Part shown: positions 1 to 6,452 of the stretch, piece by piece
Layout: the number at the start of each line of letters is the position of its first letter
How positions within the stretch are numbered: position 1 is the first letter of the stretch
Source: a virus
Strand: one strand, 5' to 3'
Length of the DNA: 27,403 bases
IMG/VR virus record: IMGVR_UViG_3300032020_000039
Span: 1-27,403 of that record
Program-made: the position numbers and the translations under genes
Notes under the pieces: generated by a model
The model's database searches: none
What the model saw: the letters and a program-made list of their open reading frames with translations, nothing else
Told to the model about the DNA's origin: nothing

Positions 1-197
1 CTTGCCAAGTTAAACTCTATGACAACGAAATCCATTGGTTTTGATAAATCCGCCCACTCTGTTATAAGAGGTGCTTGAGGAGGGCAAGACTTCCGTTTAC
101 CATAATTGGGGCAACCTTTCGGGTGGCGAGGATACGGCAACATACACCATTCTCTAGCCCTCATATCAATAACTAAATCCTTAACTCTATATATCAT
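1..197 (-). CDS. Predicted metal-binding protein, partial (runs off left edge)
   Basis: The first 65 codons of a gene that continues past the left edge. It starts at an ATG preceded by a GAGG ribosome site about seven bases upstream. The peptide has three clustered cysteines in the pattern CPNYGKRKSCPP, plus an earlier Cys near residue 18. This resembles the cysteine motif of DUF2284-type predicted metal-binding proteins, where such residues bind iron-sulfur or zinc. It is the last gene seen in the replication transcript. The family call rests on this short motif only, and the function is unknown. Confidence 0.6.
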   Translation of the reverse strand, partial: MIYRVKDLVIDMRAREWCMLPYPRHPKGCPNYGKRKSCPPQAPLITEWADLSKPMDFVVIEFNLA

Positions 198-226
198 TGC
201 CCATCCTCATAATAACCCTCAGCCAT
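194..226 (-). CDS. Possible 10-residue minigene between two coupled genes
   Basis: A ten-codon ORF (MAEGYYEDGQ). Its ATG overlaps the TGA of the preceding gene (TGATG) and its own TGA overlaps the ATG of the next gene (ATGA). The double overlap could link termination and re-initiation between the flanking genes. An ORF this short can occur by chance, and there is no similarity evidence. Confidence 0.25.
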   Translation of the reverse strand: MAEGYYEDGQ

Positions 227-486
227 CACTCTGCCTTATCCTTTAGTATCTCATCAAGCTCTTTTCTCAGTTTTGGGTTAAATGCTTCTGGACCAGTGTC
301 ATAAGAAATACCTGCAACAATAAATCCCTTATCCCTCTCATTAAGTTCTTTTCTCAGCCCCCTTAGATATATTTCCTGACAGAGCTTATAACAGTTCTGG
401 ATGCCTTCGTCATAAGCTCTTTGTCTAATAATCCGTAGTGCCTTCCCCGTCATTATGTAGAGCTTCCCACCTAGAATTATTATCAT
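226..486 (-). CDS. Hypothetical protein, 86 aa
   Basis: An 86-residue protein beginning MIIILGGKLYIMTGKALR, rich in basic and charged residues, with a helical C-terminus ending in alternating Lys and Glu/Asp. The chosen start is the ATG that overlaps the stop of the upstream gene (ATGA) and has GGGGGG a few bases upstream. A longer reading from the same frame would run far into the upstream gene and is not needed. The two Cys near residues 35-40 do not form a clear metal site. No family is recognised. It probably belongs to the replication-module operon. Confidence 0.65.
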   Translation of the reverse strand: MIIILGGKLYIMTGKALRIIRQRAYDEGIQNCYKLCQEIYLRGLRKELNERDKGFIVAGISYDTGPEAFNPKLRKELDEILKDKAE

Positions 487-761
487 AATTCCCCCCTTCT
501 TACTAGCGGGTCGGGGCGAAGGAATTCCCCCCATTTTGCTTCCCTCCCAATCAACCTCTCCAGGCGGCGCCATGCCCCAACACAATAGCTACATAGCTTT
601 TTACCTCGATATTCGCAAAGCGCATTCTTGTGCCCTATCCCACAGAGGATTCCACATGCGTTACATTTAGGATGGTTTCGCATAATGATATAACAGCGAG
701 GGCATTGCTCATCTAATGCTACTGTGTATTTCTCTGGTCGCTCAGTTTTTGGCCTGCTCAT
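483..761 (-). CDS. Small zinc-binding protein
   Basis: A 92-residue protein with several closely spaced metal-ligand candidates: CPRC, CNAC, a following Cys-Gly-Ile-Gly-His, then a Cys and CSYC. This suggests two zinc knuckles packed in the first 65 residues, followed by an Arg-rich tail that could bind nucleic acid. It overlaps the helicase loader upstream and the next gene downstream by ATGA at each end, so translation is probably coupled. The role is unknown; a position beside the loader suggests DNA metabolism or regulation, which is inference. Confidence 0.7.
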   Translation of the reverse strand: MSRPKTERPEKYTVALDEQCPRCYIIMRNHPKCNACGILCGIGHKNALCEYRGKKLCSYCVGAWRRLERLIGREAKWGEFLRPDPLVRRGEL

Positions 762-1426
762 TCCACTACCTTTAGTCTTCGGCGGAAATCTCTCGCACTG
801 TTAAGAACCACACTTCCAATATCTGGGTCAAAGAAGCGACTCACTACACGCACTGGCAATGAATCCAAATCTTTATTGGTAACAATCACAGTGATACTTC
901 TAGCCCGGTATCTGCCATTTATAATCCTCTCCATCACCGACATCTCCCAGTCAGTCCCATACTCCATACCAAAATCATCAAACAGAAGTGCCCCTTTGCC
1001 ACTTTGATAATTTTCAATAACCGCATCAACATCTTCCCTACTCTCACGCATCATCCGTCTTAAATAGGCTAGGAAGTCAGCCACTACCCATATCCTGCTC
1101 ACTATGCCCCGCTCCCTCAATTTCAAGGCTAGTGCTTCAAGCAAGTGGGTCTTGCCATTGCCTACCCCACCATAGCATAGCAGAAATGGCTTCCCTGTCC
1201 CTTCAGCCAGTGCCTTAAATGCCTCATATGCCTCTTTCGTCCCTGGCAAGGGCTTAAAGTTCTCAAAGGTATGATTGGGATTAGACACTCCAAAGGAATA
1301 AACTGGGATAGCCTCAACTTCCGCCGGCAACTCTATGCTCTTCAGGTGATTTATACTCATTCCTTGATTTAAGTTCCCTAGAGCTTTGCTTATGTGTTCC
1401 ACCTTTGCCCTCCTTCGGAAATTCAT
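758..1426 (-). CDS. DnaC/IstB-like AAA+ ATPase, helicase loader
   Basis: A 222-residue AAA+ ATPase of the DnaC/DnaI/IstB type, which loads the replicative helicase at the phage origin. Walker A is GGVGNGKT near residues 86-93, Walker B is ALLFDDFG near 146-153, a sensor-1 type segment VTNKD lies near 182, and RVVSRF supplies a candidate arginine finger near 193-198. The start is the ATG with AAAGG eight bases upstream. An internal ATG at 1360 would give about 200 residues and still keep the ATPase core. The 5' end overlaps the replisome organiser by about 113 bases, which fits two replication proteins that act together. Confidence 0.85.
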   Translation of the reverse strand: MNFRRRAKVEHISKALGNLNQGMSINHLKSIELPAEVEAIPVYSFGVSNPNHTFENFKPLPGTKEAYEAFKALAEGTGKPFLLCYGGVGNGKTHLLEALALKLRERGIVSRIWVVADFLAYLRRMMRESREDVDAVIENYQSGKGALLFDDFGMEYGTDWEMSVMERIINGRYRARSITVIVTNKDLDSLPVRVVSRFFDPDIGSVVLNSARDFRRRLKVVE

Positions 1427-2024
1427 CTTCCCAACCTTTAGCATTGAGCCAAGTAGCAGGATATGGGATAAACTTCCCATCATCCTTTTGCCAATCTACT
1501 GATTTTATAGCTTGCTCTATTGTAGCTAACATAGTCGCTAAAAGTTGTTCGTCAGGATTGATTTTTGCAAAAGCCTTCTCCGCTTGCCCTTTAGATTTCC
1601 GCTTGGGATATGCCTTCCAGAAAATTTCAAACTTCTGTGGTATAGATTTCTTTTGGCGGTAAACTTGCTGATAACCTTTTACCCTTTCATATTCCGATTG
1701 ATAGTAACTCCAATTATTGATATGAATACCACCATCATCCTCAGTTATGCGCCCCTCATCTATGCATTTGGATAATGTTCGCTCTAGCATCTCTAATGGC
1801 ACAAATAATTGGCTAGCAATGAAATCATGAGGTAATGCTCGCCCATCCCTATCGGCGATAATTCCAGGCAAGCTAGACATAGCTGATAAGCAAAGAAGGT
1901 CATACCAAACTCCACGTTCATCAGGCGTTAATTGCCAACGAATAGAACCAGTAATACATTCTACAGGATATAGTTTAATCCACCGTCGCCGCCTCTCTAA
2001 AGCTTTCCTTATCCTTGCAGTCAT
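1314..2024 (-). CDS. Phage replisome organiser / DnaD-like replication initiation protein
   Basis: A 236-residue protein with two parts. The N-terminal ~120 residues resemble a winged-helix replisome organiser: a WIKLYP start, then LTPDERGVWYDLLCLSA and a SQLFVP helix segment. The second part (about 130-200) carries the FWKAYPKRKSKGQAEKAF and YPATWLNAKGWEDE motifs common in phage primosome and helicase-loading proteins. The C-terminus is a polar, probably disordered tail encoded in DNA shared with the start of the ATPase gene. It is the first gene after a good promoter and a phased repeat array, so initiator dose is probably controlled there. Confidence 0.8.
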   Translation of the reverse strand: MTARIRKALERRRRWIKLYPVECITGSIRWQLTPDERGVWYDLLCLSAMSSLPGIIADRDGRALPHDFIASQLFVPLEMLERTLSKCIDEGRITEDDGGIHINNWSYYQSEYERVKGYQQVYRQKKSIPQKFEIFWKAYPKRKSKGQAEKAFAKINPDEQLLATMLATIEQAIKSVDWQKDDGKFIPYPATWLNAKGWEDEFPKEGKGGTHKQSSRELKSRNEYKSPEEHRVAGGS

Positions 2025-2037
2025 TCTAATCTCCCTT

Positions 2038-2108
2038 GTTAGTTTAGTAGTTAGATAATATCACAAGTGGTGTTAGAAGTCAAGTTAGTCCATTGTTAGA
2101 AAAGTTAG
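2038..2108. repeat. Six phased GTTAG repeats across the promoter
   Basis: GTTAG (CTAAC on the coding strand) occurs at 2038, 2050, 2072, 2084, 2095 and 2104. The steps are 12, 22, 12, 11 and 9 bases, roughly one or two helical turns, so most copies face the same side of the DNA. Three copies lie upstream of the -35 box, one abuts it and two lie downstream of the -10. This looks like an operator or iteron array, but the binding protein is not known. Between the array and the gene ending at 2212 there is only an A/T-rich, purine-skewed stretch with GATA/TATC tandem runs. Confidence 0.6.
2055..2083 (-). promoter_or_regulatory. Sigma70-type promoter of the replication initiator operon
   Basis: On the minus strand, TTGACT (-35) and TATTAT (-10) are separated by exactly 17 bases. 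The expected start point lies about 25 bases before the replisome organiser ATG, with GGGAG as ribosome site. The promoter sits inside the GTTAG/CTAAC repeat array, so a repressor or initiator bound to the repeats would cover it. Confidence 0.75.
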
Positions 2109-2211
2109 ATTTATGTATCTATCTATATCTATATCTCTTTCTCTATCTTTTTAAGGGATAGGATTGTTAAGGGAAGGGGAAGCCTTTTGGGGTCTAGCCA
2201 CTCGGTATCTC

Positions 2212-2418
2212 CTACATACTTTCGCAGGTTCTTTCTTCTACTGGTATCTTATGGTCTTTAACACTATGTTCCCCACAGGGTGGATTAAAAGGTGCAATCT
2301 CGCATTCTTCACAAATGAATTCACCACAGCCATAGCAGTAAAAGTCTTGAGTAACTTCTTGTTTACAAAAATAACATCTTGGGTTTTTCCTGACAGGTTT
2401 TAATGTTTCAACTACCAT
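2212..2418 (-). CDS. Small zinc-finger protein
   Basis: A 68-residue protein dominated by metal ligands in the order CYFC, CYGC, CEEC, then CGEH and a further His. The spacing of the CxxC pairs resembles a RING/B-box-like or double zinc-ribbon fold, but no specific family can be assigned. The ribosome site is AAAGGAGG before the ATG. It is the last gene before the replication promoter and probably ends the 6420-2212 transcript. Confidence 0.7.
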   Translation of the reverse strand: MVVETLKPVRKNPRCYFCKQEVTQDFYCYGCGEFICEECEIAPFNPPCGEHSVKDHKIPVEERTCESM

Positions 2419-2436
2419 CTATGCCTCCTTTGGGTC

Positions 2437-3120
2437 TTATTCTGGAAACTCCTGTCTTTGCTCATAACCAAAATATTGACCTAGTAGTGGTCTCAGATTG
2501 TCTTTCAGGAACACCTTCACACCAGCTTTATCACAGGCTCTTACAATCTCCGCTATCCACTCCATCTTAGGGTCATACTTATGCCCATAGCCCGTAAGCC
2601 TACCGATGATGAGCCAGTCTAAAGTGCTCCCTATATGTGCTGGCAAATCCTCTAAATAGCATGATGCTAACATCGGCTCTATGCTCACATATCGCTTGCT
2701 GCAACGAATATCATCAAGGTGGTTCAGGGCATCAAAGAGCATATCAGCATTAGTAGCTGTCACCCCCACCCAGTAATTCTCAGGAAATGGGCTGAACTTG
2801 ATTAGGTTCTGGGGTTGCTTAGTAAGAACTTGAAAGATATGCTGGGGATATTGTTGCGTCTTTTCCTTGATAGCTTCACGCCATTCATCCGGTACCCAGT
2901 TGCCCCAATAATCGTTTGTAGAGCATAAGAATACCCTCTTAGGGACTTTGGGGAGCTTGTCAAATACTGAGAGGTCAAGCCTCAATTCAGGGTCTTGCTT
3001 AAATCTGTGAGCTATTCCTCGTTTGCCAGAATAATAACAATACCAGCATCCCCCTTGACACAATCCCTTAATAGGGTTTAGTGTCATATCTGTCCAGCCA
3101 ATGCTCGCTTTCAGACTCAC
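2437..3120 (-). CDS. Phage Gp37/Gp68 family (DUF5131) radical-SAM-like protein
   Basis: A 227-residue protein with an N-terminal cysteine cluster CQGGCWYC (C-x3-C-x2-C, radical-SAM type) after NPIKG. It also carries the LCSTNDYWGNWVP and FQVLTKQPQNL segments and the YVSIEPML motif typical of the phage Gp37/Gp68 (DUF5131) family. Such proteins resemble spore photoproduct lyase-type radical SAM enzymes, but their substrate is unproven. A role in DNA repair or base modification is only inferred. Its ATG overlaps the stop of the upstream zinc-ribbon gene (ATGA). Confidence 0.85.
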   Translation of the reverse strand: MSLKASIGWTDMTLNPIKGLCQGGCWYCYYSGKRGIAHRFKQDPELRLDLSVFDKLPKVPKRVFLCSTNDYWGNWVPDEWREAIKEKTQQYPQHIFQVLTKQPQNLIKFSPFPENYWVGVTATNADMLFDALNHLDDIRCSKRYVSIEPMLASCYLEDLPAHIGSTLDWLIIGRLTGYGHKYDPKMEWIAEIVRACDKAGVKVFLKDNLRPLLGQYFGYEQRQEFPE

Positions 3121-3257
3121 CTTATCTCCTTTAACTTAGGGTGACATCTTGAACAAAGCCACTCTGTTCTACCTACTCCTTTATCCCTTAGCCACCATAC
3201 ATTACAGCCACAACGGCAAGGTTTATTTGGTTTGGATGGAATGTTATTCCCCATCAT
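3117..3257 (-). CDS. Small zinc-ribbon protein
   Basis: A 46-residue protein with paired ligands CRCGC and CSRCHP around a Trp-rich centre (VWWLRDKG, then EWLC), a compact zinc-ribbon pattern often seen in phage-encoded small proteins. Tandem ATGs at 3257 and 3254 are possible starts; both lie within the end of the preceding gene. The frame extends upstream, but that part only shadows the neighbour. Its stop is coupled to the Gp37/Gp68 gene by ATGA, which supports it being translated. Confidence 0.6.
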   Translation of the reverse strand: MMGNNIPSKPNKPCRCGCNVWWLRDKGVGRTEWLCSRCHPKLKEIR

Positions 3258-4122
3258 ACTCTGGCCAATCATTAAGCTGTTTGACTTCGTAGTATACACT
3301 TGGAATATCCTCATTTATCCGCTTCTCAGGGATTTTAAATTTATTGATGAGATAAGACTTCGTAAACTTAGTATCCTTATGCTTGGCGTGCTTGGCTACA
3401 TAGTTAAAAAGTTGTTCTTGCGTCTTGGGTATTTTGGTAGGGATGGCCACCTCTTCTTTAGGAGGGGTTAGTATAACCGTATTATCGGCACTTAAACTGC
3501 TTCCCTTGCTTCCCCCCTTTGGGAATAGCTCCTCACTATCACGCTCGGCTTGCTCTAAATCTGGAGCAGGTGTATCAGTTTTTTGAGCGGTAGATTTTAC
3601 TGTAGGTTTGCGGAGTTCAGCCTTTGCTTCAAGTGTTTTAAGTGCTATTGAGATTGTGCCCTCACTAAGCCAACGGTAATAAACTTCTGCCGTAGTTAAT
3701 ATATCTTTGACTTCTATCAATTTAGCAATCGCCATATCTTTGGCATAGGACAAAGCGTAGGAGCGCCTACTCAATTCTATTTCCTCAGCAGATTTACCAT
3801 ATTGCCTTCCCCCACCAACTGCTACTGGCTGACCGTCTTTGTAAATCTGGGTTACTTTTCTGTCAGTAAAAGTAGTCCCTTCAAAATTCCCCGTTCCTTC
3901 CCTAGTGGAAGTAACAATATCCGCCTCAAGAATCTGTCCCTTACTAGCCTCAATAGCCTCAAACAATCTGGTGCTAAAGGTGAAGAATTTTAACTCCTTA
4001 TCATCGACCTTAGCCTTAAACTCTAATTTGACAGCCCCTCGGTCGCCTATTGGTTGCCTCTCCTTTACCTCCAAAATCTCCAGCTTCATTCGTTGTGGTT
4101 TCAGTGTTTCTGTTTGAGTCAT
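3244..4122 (-). CDS. Putative phage ssDNA-binding / recombination accessory protein
   Basis: A 292-residue protein. The first ~100 residues look like an all-beta OB-like domain (alternating KLEILEVKE, VKLEFKAKV, LKFFTFSTRLF, VTQIYKDGQPV). A helical segment rich in Ala/Leu follows (120-180), then a polar Pro/Ser/Thr-rich linker, then a short basic winged-helix-like C-terminus (about 245-290). This layout suits a single-strand DNA binding or recombination mediator protein, and its place in the replication module agrees. No catalytic motif is seen and the assignment is by architecture only. The ribosome site is AAGGAGGG. Confidence 0.5.
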   Translation of the reverse strand: MTQTETLKPQRMKLEILEVKERQPIGDRGAVKLEFKAKVDDKELKFFTFSTRLFEAIEASKGQILEADIVTSTREGTGNFEGTTFTDRKVTQIYKDGQPVAVGGGRQYGKSAEEIELSRRSYALSYAKDMAIAKLIEVKDILTTAEVYYRWLSEGTISIALKTLEAKAELRKPTVKSTAQKTDTPAPDLEQAERDSEELFPKGGSKGSSLSADNTVILTPPKEEVAIPTKIPKTQEQLFNYVAKHAKHKDTKFTKSYLINKFKIPEKRINEDIPSVYYEVKQLNDWPEYDGE

Positions 4123-4252
4123 TATTTTTACCCTCCTTAATCTTTTTTGTAGTCTTATCTATAGATATATTCAATTCCTTTTCAGGTTTATTAACATTAG
4201 GCAGTAAGGGTTTCCTCGGTTTATAAGGCCAATTCGGGTTTCTTCGGGTCAT
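4016..4252 (-). CDS. Possible overlapping hypothetical protein, 78 aa
   Basis: A very polar 78-residue reading rich in Asn, Lys, Arg and Pro (starts MTRRNPNWPYKPRKPLLP). The final third lies inside the start of the ssDNA-binding gene in another frame, and the start lies inside the 38-residue gene before it. A GGGGAA stretch precedes the ATG. The unique central part fills an otherwise uncovered gap, which is the main argument for it. It could equally be a spurious reading of an A-rich leader. Confidence 0.4.
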   Translation of the reverse strand: MTRRNPNWPYKPRKPLLPNVNKPEKELNISIDKTTKKIKEGKNNDSNRNTETTTNEAGDFGGKGEATNRRPRGCQIRV

Positions 4253-4337
4253 TGGCTAATTCCCCTAAAGTTTTATTCCCATGCTTCTTTAGAAAAAGCT
4301 TCCATTCCTTCCATGTGCCACAAAATATTCGTTTCAT
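4221..4337 (-). CDS. Small hypothetical protein, 38 aa
   Basis: A 38-residue ORF starting MKRIFCGTWKEWKLFLKKHG, with AAGGAAGG about seven bases before its ATG and closely following the zinc-binding gene at 4348. It is basic and aromatic-rich. The strong ribosome site and tight spacing support translation, but nothing about function can be read from it. Confidence 0.5.
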   Translation of the reverse strand: MKRIFCGTWKEWKLFLKKHGNKTLGELANDPKKPELAL

Positions 4338-4347
4338 TTGCCTTCCT

Positions 4348-4590
4348 TTATTCTTTTGTCAAGGTGTATTTTTCTTTCTTCTCGTCAAACTGAATGATTC
4401 CCTCGGCTTCCAAAACTTTAGGAATTACTGCTCGCAGGAAATCTTCACAGTCTCCACATAGCAAATAGGGATAGGCTAACTCGCTATCTAGCCGAATGTT
4501 TAGCGATTTTCTGTCAAAAAACGACTGATTTAATTCTTCTTCGGCTAATTGCTTTATGGTTTTGTTACATAGTGAACATCTCGGTTCCAT
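4348..4590 (-). CDS. Small CxxC zinc-binding protein
   Basis: An 80-residue protein with a CSLC pair at residues 5-8 and a CGDC pair near 45-48, enough for one four-cysteine zinc site. A helical acidic/basic tail ending DEKKEKYTLTKE follows. It starts at an ATG with AAAGGAGG upstream. Paired-cysteine small proteins recur through this module. Function unknown; protein or nucleic acid contact through a zinc ribbon is the family-level expectation. Confidence 0.7.
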   Translation of the reverse strand: MEPRCSLCNKTIKQLAEEELNQSFFDRKSLNIRLDSELAYPYLLCGDCEDFLRAVIPKVLEAEGIIQFDEKKEKYTLTKE

Positions 4591-4609
4591 CCTAAACCTC
4601 CTTTAATTA

Positions 4610-5071
4610 TTAAGGTCTGGTAATCTCTTTATTAAACGCATCTACGGCAGCTACTACGCCATCGTTTAGTTTAGTAGCTTTTCTATCAATAGCATCCACT
4701 CGTTCCCATATTACCGCTAGTTCACCCTTAATCCACAGACGCAAGTCATCTACAGCATCGGATACTTCACCAAGAGATTTAACTACTTCAGTTATCCGCT
4801 TGCTCTGGAAAGTTTGTTCAGTCTCAATCTGTGATAACCTAGTAGCCAAATCACTTATATCTTGGCTTAGACCTTTAGCCATCCCAGCTATCTTGGCATC
4901 AGCCACCCTAGCCGCCTCACCAGCAGCCTTCTCACCAGCCAACCTTGCTGCTATAGCCGCTTCTTTCGCCTCGGTTGTTGCCTGTTCCGCCTTTTGAATC
5001 AGGTCAACAATGTCATCCAAGATACTTGGTAATGGTTGTGTCATTACCTTCTCTGATACTTTACTAACCAT
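4610..5071 (-). CDS. Coiled-coil hypothetical protein
   Basis: A 153-residue, highly helical protein. Residues ~25-65 are an Ala/Glu/Lys-rich stretch (AEQATTEAKEAAIAARLAG) and 70-140 continue in heptad style with Leu/Ile/Val at a/d positions, predicting a long coiled coil and oligomerisation. There is no membrane segment or enzyme motif. The ribosome site is AAGGAGG, located inside the end of the 45-residue gene upstream. A scaffolding or regulatory role in the early module is possible but unsupported. Confidence 0.7.
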   Translation of the reverse strand: MVSKVSEKVMTQPLPSILDDIVDLIQKAEQATTEAKEAAIAARLAGEKAAGEAARVADAKIAGMAKGLSQDISDLATRLSQIETEQTFQSKRITEVVKSLGEVSDAVDDLRLWIKGELAVIWERVDAIDRKATKLNDGVVAAVDAFNKEITRP

Positions 5072-5073
5072 TC

Positions 5074-5211
5074 TTAACTTTCCTCCTTAATTTCCTTAGA
5101 TTCTTGTCGGTTACCATATTTCCATTGTCTATATTCTTCACAAAGCTCCGGGTGGTAGTGCAATAATTGAGCGATTTGTATTGGTTCTAAAAATCCCCAA
5201 GCTATATTCAT
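5074..5211 (-). CDS. Small hypothetical protein, 45 aa
   Basis: A 45-residue ORF (starts MNIAWGFLEPIQIAQLLHYH) whose ATG overlaps the TGA of the preceding gene (ATGA). It ends three bases before the next start. It has a hydrophobic N-terminal half and a charged KEIKEES end. The coupling at both ends is the evidence that it is a gene. No family is recognised. Confidence 0.6.
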   Translation of the reverse strand: MNIAWGFLEPIQIAQLLHYHPELCEEYRQWKYGNRQESKEIKEES

Positions 5212-5399
5212 TTCTTTATCTTATTCCACTTTATTATTTTGAAGGGAAAGAATTGACACAGAAACCAATACTTAAATCTATTCCTTAATGTTCGAGGGGT
5301 AAATAACCCAATTACAATCGGATAAAATCGTTTACCACCTTCCCTTTGTTGCTCTTCACCCCAGACTATATGTAAATTGGGCTCTATTGTCTTTGGCAT
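5208..5399 (-). CDS. Small basic hypothetical protein, 63 aa
   Basis: A 63-residue basic protein with several aromatic residues towards the C-terminus (RFKYWFLCQFFPFKIIKW), which might associate with a membrane or fold as a small beta domain. It follows a perfect hairpin and has AAGGGGG upstream of the ATG. It is coupled to the 45-residue gene by ATGA. No homology is apparent. Confidence 0.55.
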   Translation of the reverse strand: MPKTIEPNLHIVWGEEQQREGGKRFYPIVIGLFTPRTLRNRFKYWFLCQFFPFKIIKWNKIKK

Positions 5400-5424
5400 T
5401 TCTATCCCCCTTAAATAATAATAG

Positions 5425-5456
5425 GCGGGGCTAATGCCATACTAGCCCCGCTTTTT
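5425..5456 (+). terminator. Perfect 9-bp stem-loop with T-tract, possible attenuator
   Basis: GCGGGGCTA pairs perfectly with TAGCCCCGC around a 9-base loop. Read on the plus strand it is followed by TTTTT, the form of an intrinsic terminator, although no plus-strand gene is evident. Read on the minus strand (the gene direction) it is followed by CTATTATTATTT, a weaker U-rich tail, so partial termination or mRNA stabilisation between the flanking small genes is possible. Confidence 0.55.
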
Positions 5457-5591
5457 GAAAGGAGAAATGAGATGAAAAGAACCGGGTTGCCCAAGCCCGG
5501 CATAACGTTCTTTTTTGAATGGACAGCCTTCGCATTCCCATTGACATTTAGAATCGCATCGTTTATTATCTAACGGAATAGCCCTTTTCAT
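5442..5591 (-). CDS. Small cysteine-rich protein, 49 aa
   Basis: A 49-residue ORF with four cysteines in the pattern CDSKCQWECEGC near residues 12-23, a likely compact metal site. Its ATG overlaps the TGA of the HTH gene (ATGA), and its stop lies inside the GC-rich hairpin. Coupling and the cysteine pattern support a real gene. A plus-strand ORF also covers this interval but lacks any neighbour in its direction. Confidence 0.6.
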   Translation of the reverse strand: MKRAIPLDNKRCDSKCQWECEGCPFKKERYAGLGQPGSFHLISPFKKRG

Positions 5592-5944
5592 TTTGTTTTC
5601 TTCCCATCTGAGAAGTCCACCACAATGTCATGTGAGACCAATTGCTTTAACCATCTCCTAAAAGCCCTCAGATTTTGACCTAGCACGCTGTGGTGCGATG
5701 CTGAGGGAGTATTGCCACCCACCAAAGACTCATTGATAGCCCCTCTCAGTTCTGGTATCTGTTGGCAAATGGCTCTATAGACCTTATTGCCTGGGTTTCT
5801 ATTGCCTTGCTTTAATCTGTAAAGTGTGGAGAGGTGTAATCCCAATTTGTTAGCTAATTCGCTTGTAGTCAAACCAGTTTTCTCTTGATAGTTGTTGATA
5901 GCTAATACTAAATTGTTTTGCATTCCCTTTGTCCTAACTGCCAT
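5588..5944 (-). CDS. HTH (Cro/CI-like) DNA-binding protein
   Basis: A 118-residue protein with a helix-turn-helix at about residues 23-55: TTSELANKLGLHLSTLYRLKQG matches the HTH_3 pattern, with the recognition helix in LSTLYRLK. The remainder is basic and helical. It probably acts as a phage regulator or replication-origin binding protein. It lies third in the transcript starting near 6413, so it may control that promoter or the GTTAG array. That link is inference. The ATG at 5944 has AAGG upstream; an internal ATG at 5923 is an alternative. Confidence 0.7.
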   Translation of the reverse strand: MAVRTKGMQNNLVLAINNYQEKTGLTTSELANKLGLHLSTLYRLKQGNRNPGNKVYRAICQQIPELRGAINESLVGGNTPSASHHSVLGQNLRAFRRWLKQLVSHDIVVDFSDGKKTK

Positions 5945-6120
5945 TTTAATAACCTTATTTGTTTAGTTTGTGCCTCCGCTTGAACTTCCAATTTTGCAAT
6001 TCGGGCTTCAAAATATTTAATCCGTTGCTTATTACAAACGGGGCAAGTAACTAAAGCATATAACGCACGGGGATTTATTTTACCTATCTCCTGTCCTCGT
6101 TTAATTAACAGTTTATCCAT
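5908..6120 (-). CDS. CxxC protein with coiled-coil tail
   Basis: A 70-residue protein with a CPVC pair near residue 26, a helical stretch with heptad spacing (FEARIAKLEVQAEAQTKQIR), and a third Cys near the end. One CxxC pair could form an intermolecular zinc site if the coil dimerises. The ribosome site is AGAAGGA. It overlaps the HTH gene by 37 bases. Function unknown. Confidence 0.6.
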   Translation of the reverse strand: MDKLLIKRGQEIGKINPRALYALVTCPVCNKQRIKYFEARIAKLEVQAEAQTKQIRLLKWQLGQRECKTI

Positions 6121-6209
6121 TTGTTTTTCCTTCTGGCAAGCTCGCTGGCTCGGTCAACCTTCCCCTTGATAACCGATGGTTTATATGGACACCAGCAAGC
6201 CCAATACAT
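6105..6209 (-). CDS. Possible 34-aa Trp/Cys-rich peptide
   Basis: A 34-residue ORF (starts MYWACWCPYKPSVIKGK) with GGGGAAG before its ATG. It overlaps the following gene start by 16 bases in another frame and is the first sizeable ORF downstream of the 6415-6444 promoter. Part of it encodes the repeated AGCGARCTTGCCAG element of the leader, so it may be a shadow of a nucleic-acid signal. Confidence 0.35.
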   Translation of the reverse strand: MYWACWCPYKPSVIKGKVDRASELARRKNKWINC

Positions 6210-6414
6210 TACACTTCCCCATTAGCTAAATGGGGAGCCAGTTTATCCTTACCACTGGCAAGTTCGCTGGGGCTACTCGGCGACAATTTATTAAAACTGC
6301 CAAATATCTAAGTTACCTTTTATCCTTAACTCTGAGTCGGTCAAGGCTCGCAACATCCTCAGTAGTTGCTCACCCCAGCAAGCCTTTATTCATTTGTCAA
6401 AACCTCGTAGATAG
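6121..6414 (-). other. Repeat-rich leader of the early transcript
   Basis: About 290 bases between promoter and first clear gene. On the coding strand AGCGARCTTGCCAG occurs twice (plus-strand 6134-6147 and 6256-6269), GGCTTGCTGG occurs twice (near 6191-6200 and 6375-6384), and TTGACCGA-like segments occur twice (near 6150 and 6336). GGGGAGCC- and CCCATTAGCTAAATGGGG-type short palindromes also lie here. Only micro-ORFs are present (such as MNKGLLG). It may be a structured 5' leader, regulatory RNA or part of an origin; nothing decides among these. Confidence 0.4.
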
Positions 6415-6444
6415 AGTATAACATAACTTTTTGATAAATGTCAA
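6415..6444 (-). promoter_or_regulatory. Sigma70-type promoter of early/regulatory operon
   Basis: A perfect TTGACA -35 at 6439-6444, with TATACT (18-base spacer) or TTATAC (17-base spacer) as -10. It reads toward the HTH and small zinc-protein genes and follows an intrinsic terminator at 6536-6562, so a new transcription unit starts here. Confidence 0.8.
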
Positions 6445-6452
6445 GTAGATAT

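Noticed and set aside
5472-5573. Plus-strand 33-codon ORF with GAAAGGAG before its ATG, behind a plus-strand terminator form
   Set aside because: The minus-strand reading has four Cys in a metal pattern and ATGA coupling; no other plus-strand gene exists in the window.
6230-6421. Plus-strand 63-codon ORF across the leader
   Set aside because: No ribosome site, wrong direction and covers repeats and the -10 region of a minus-strand promoter.
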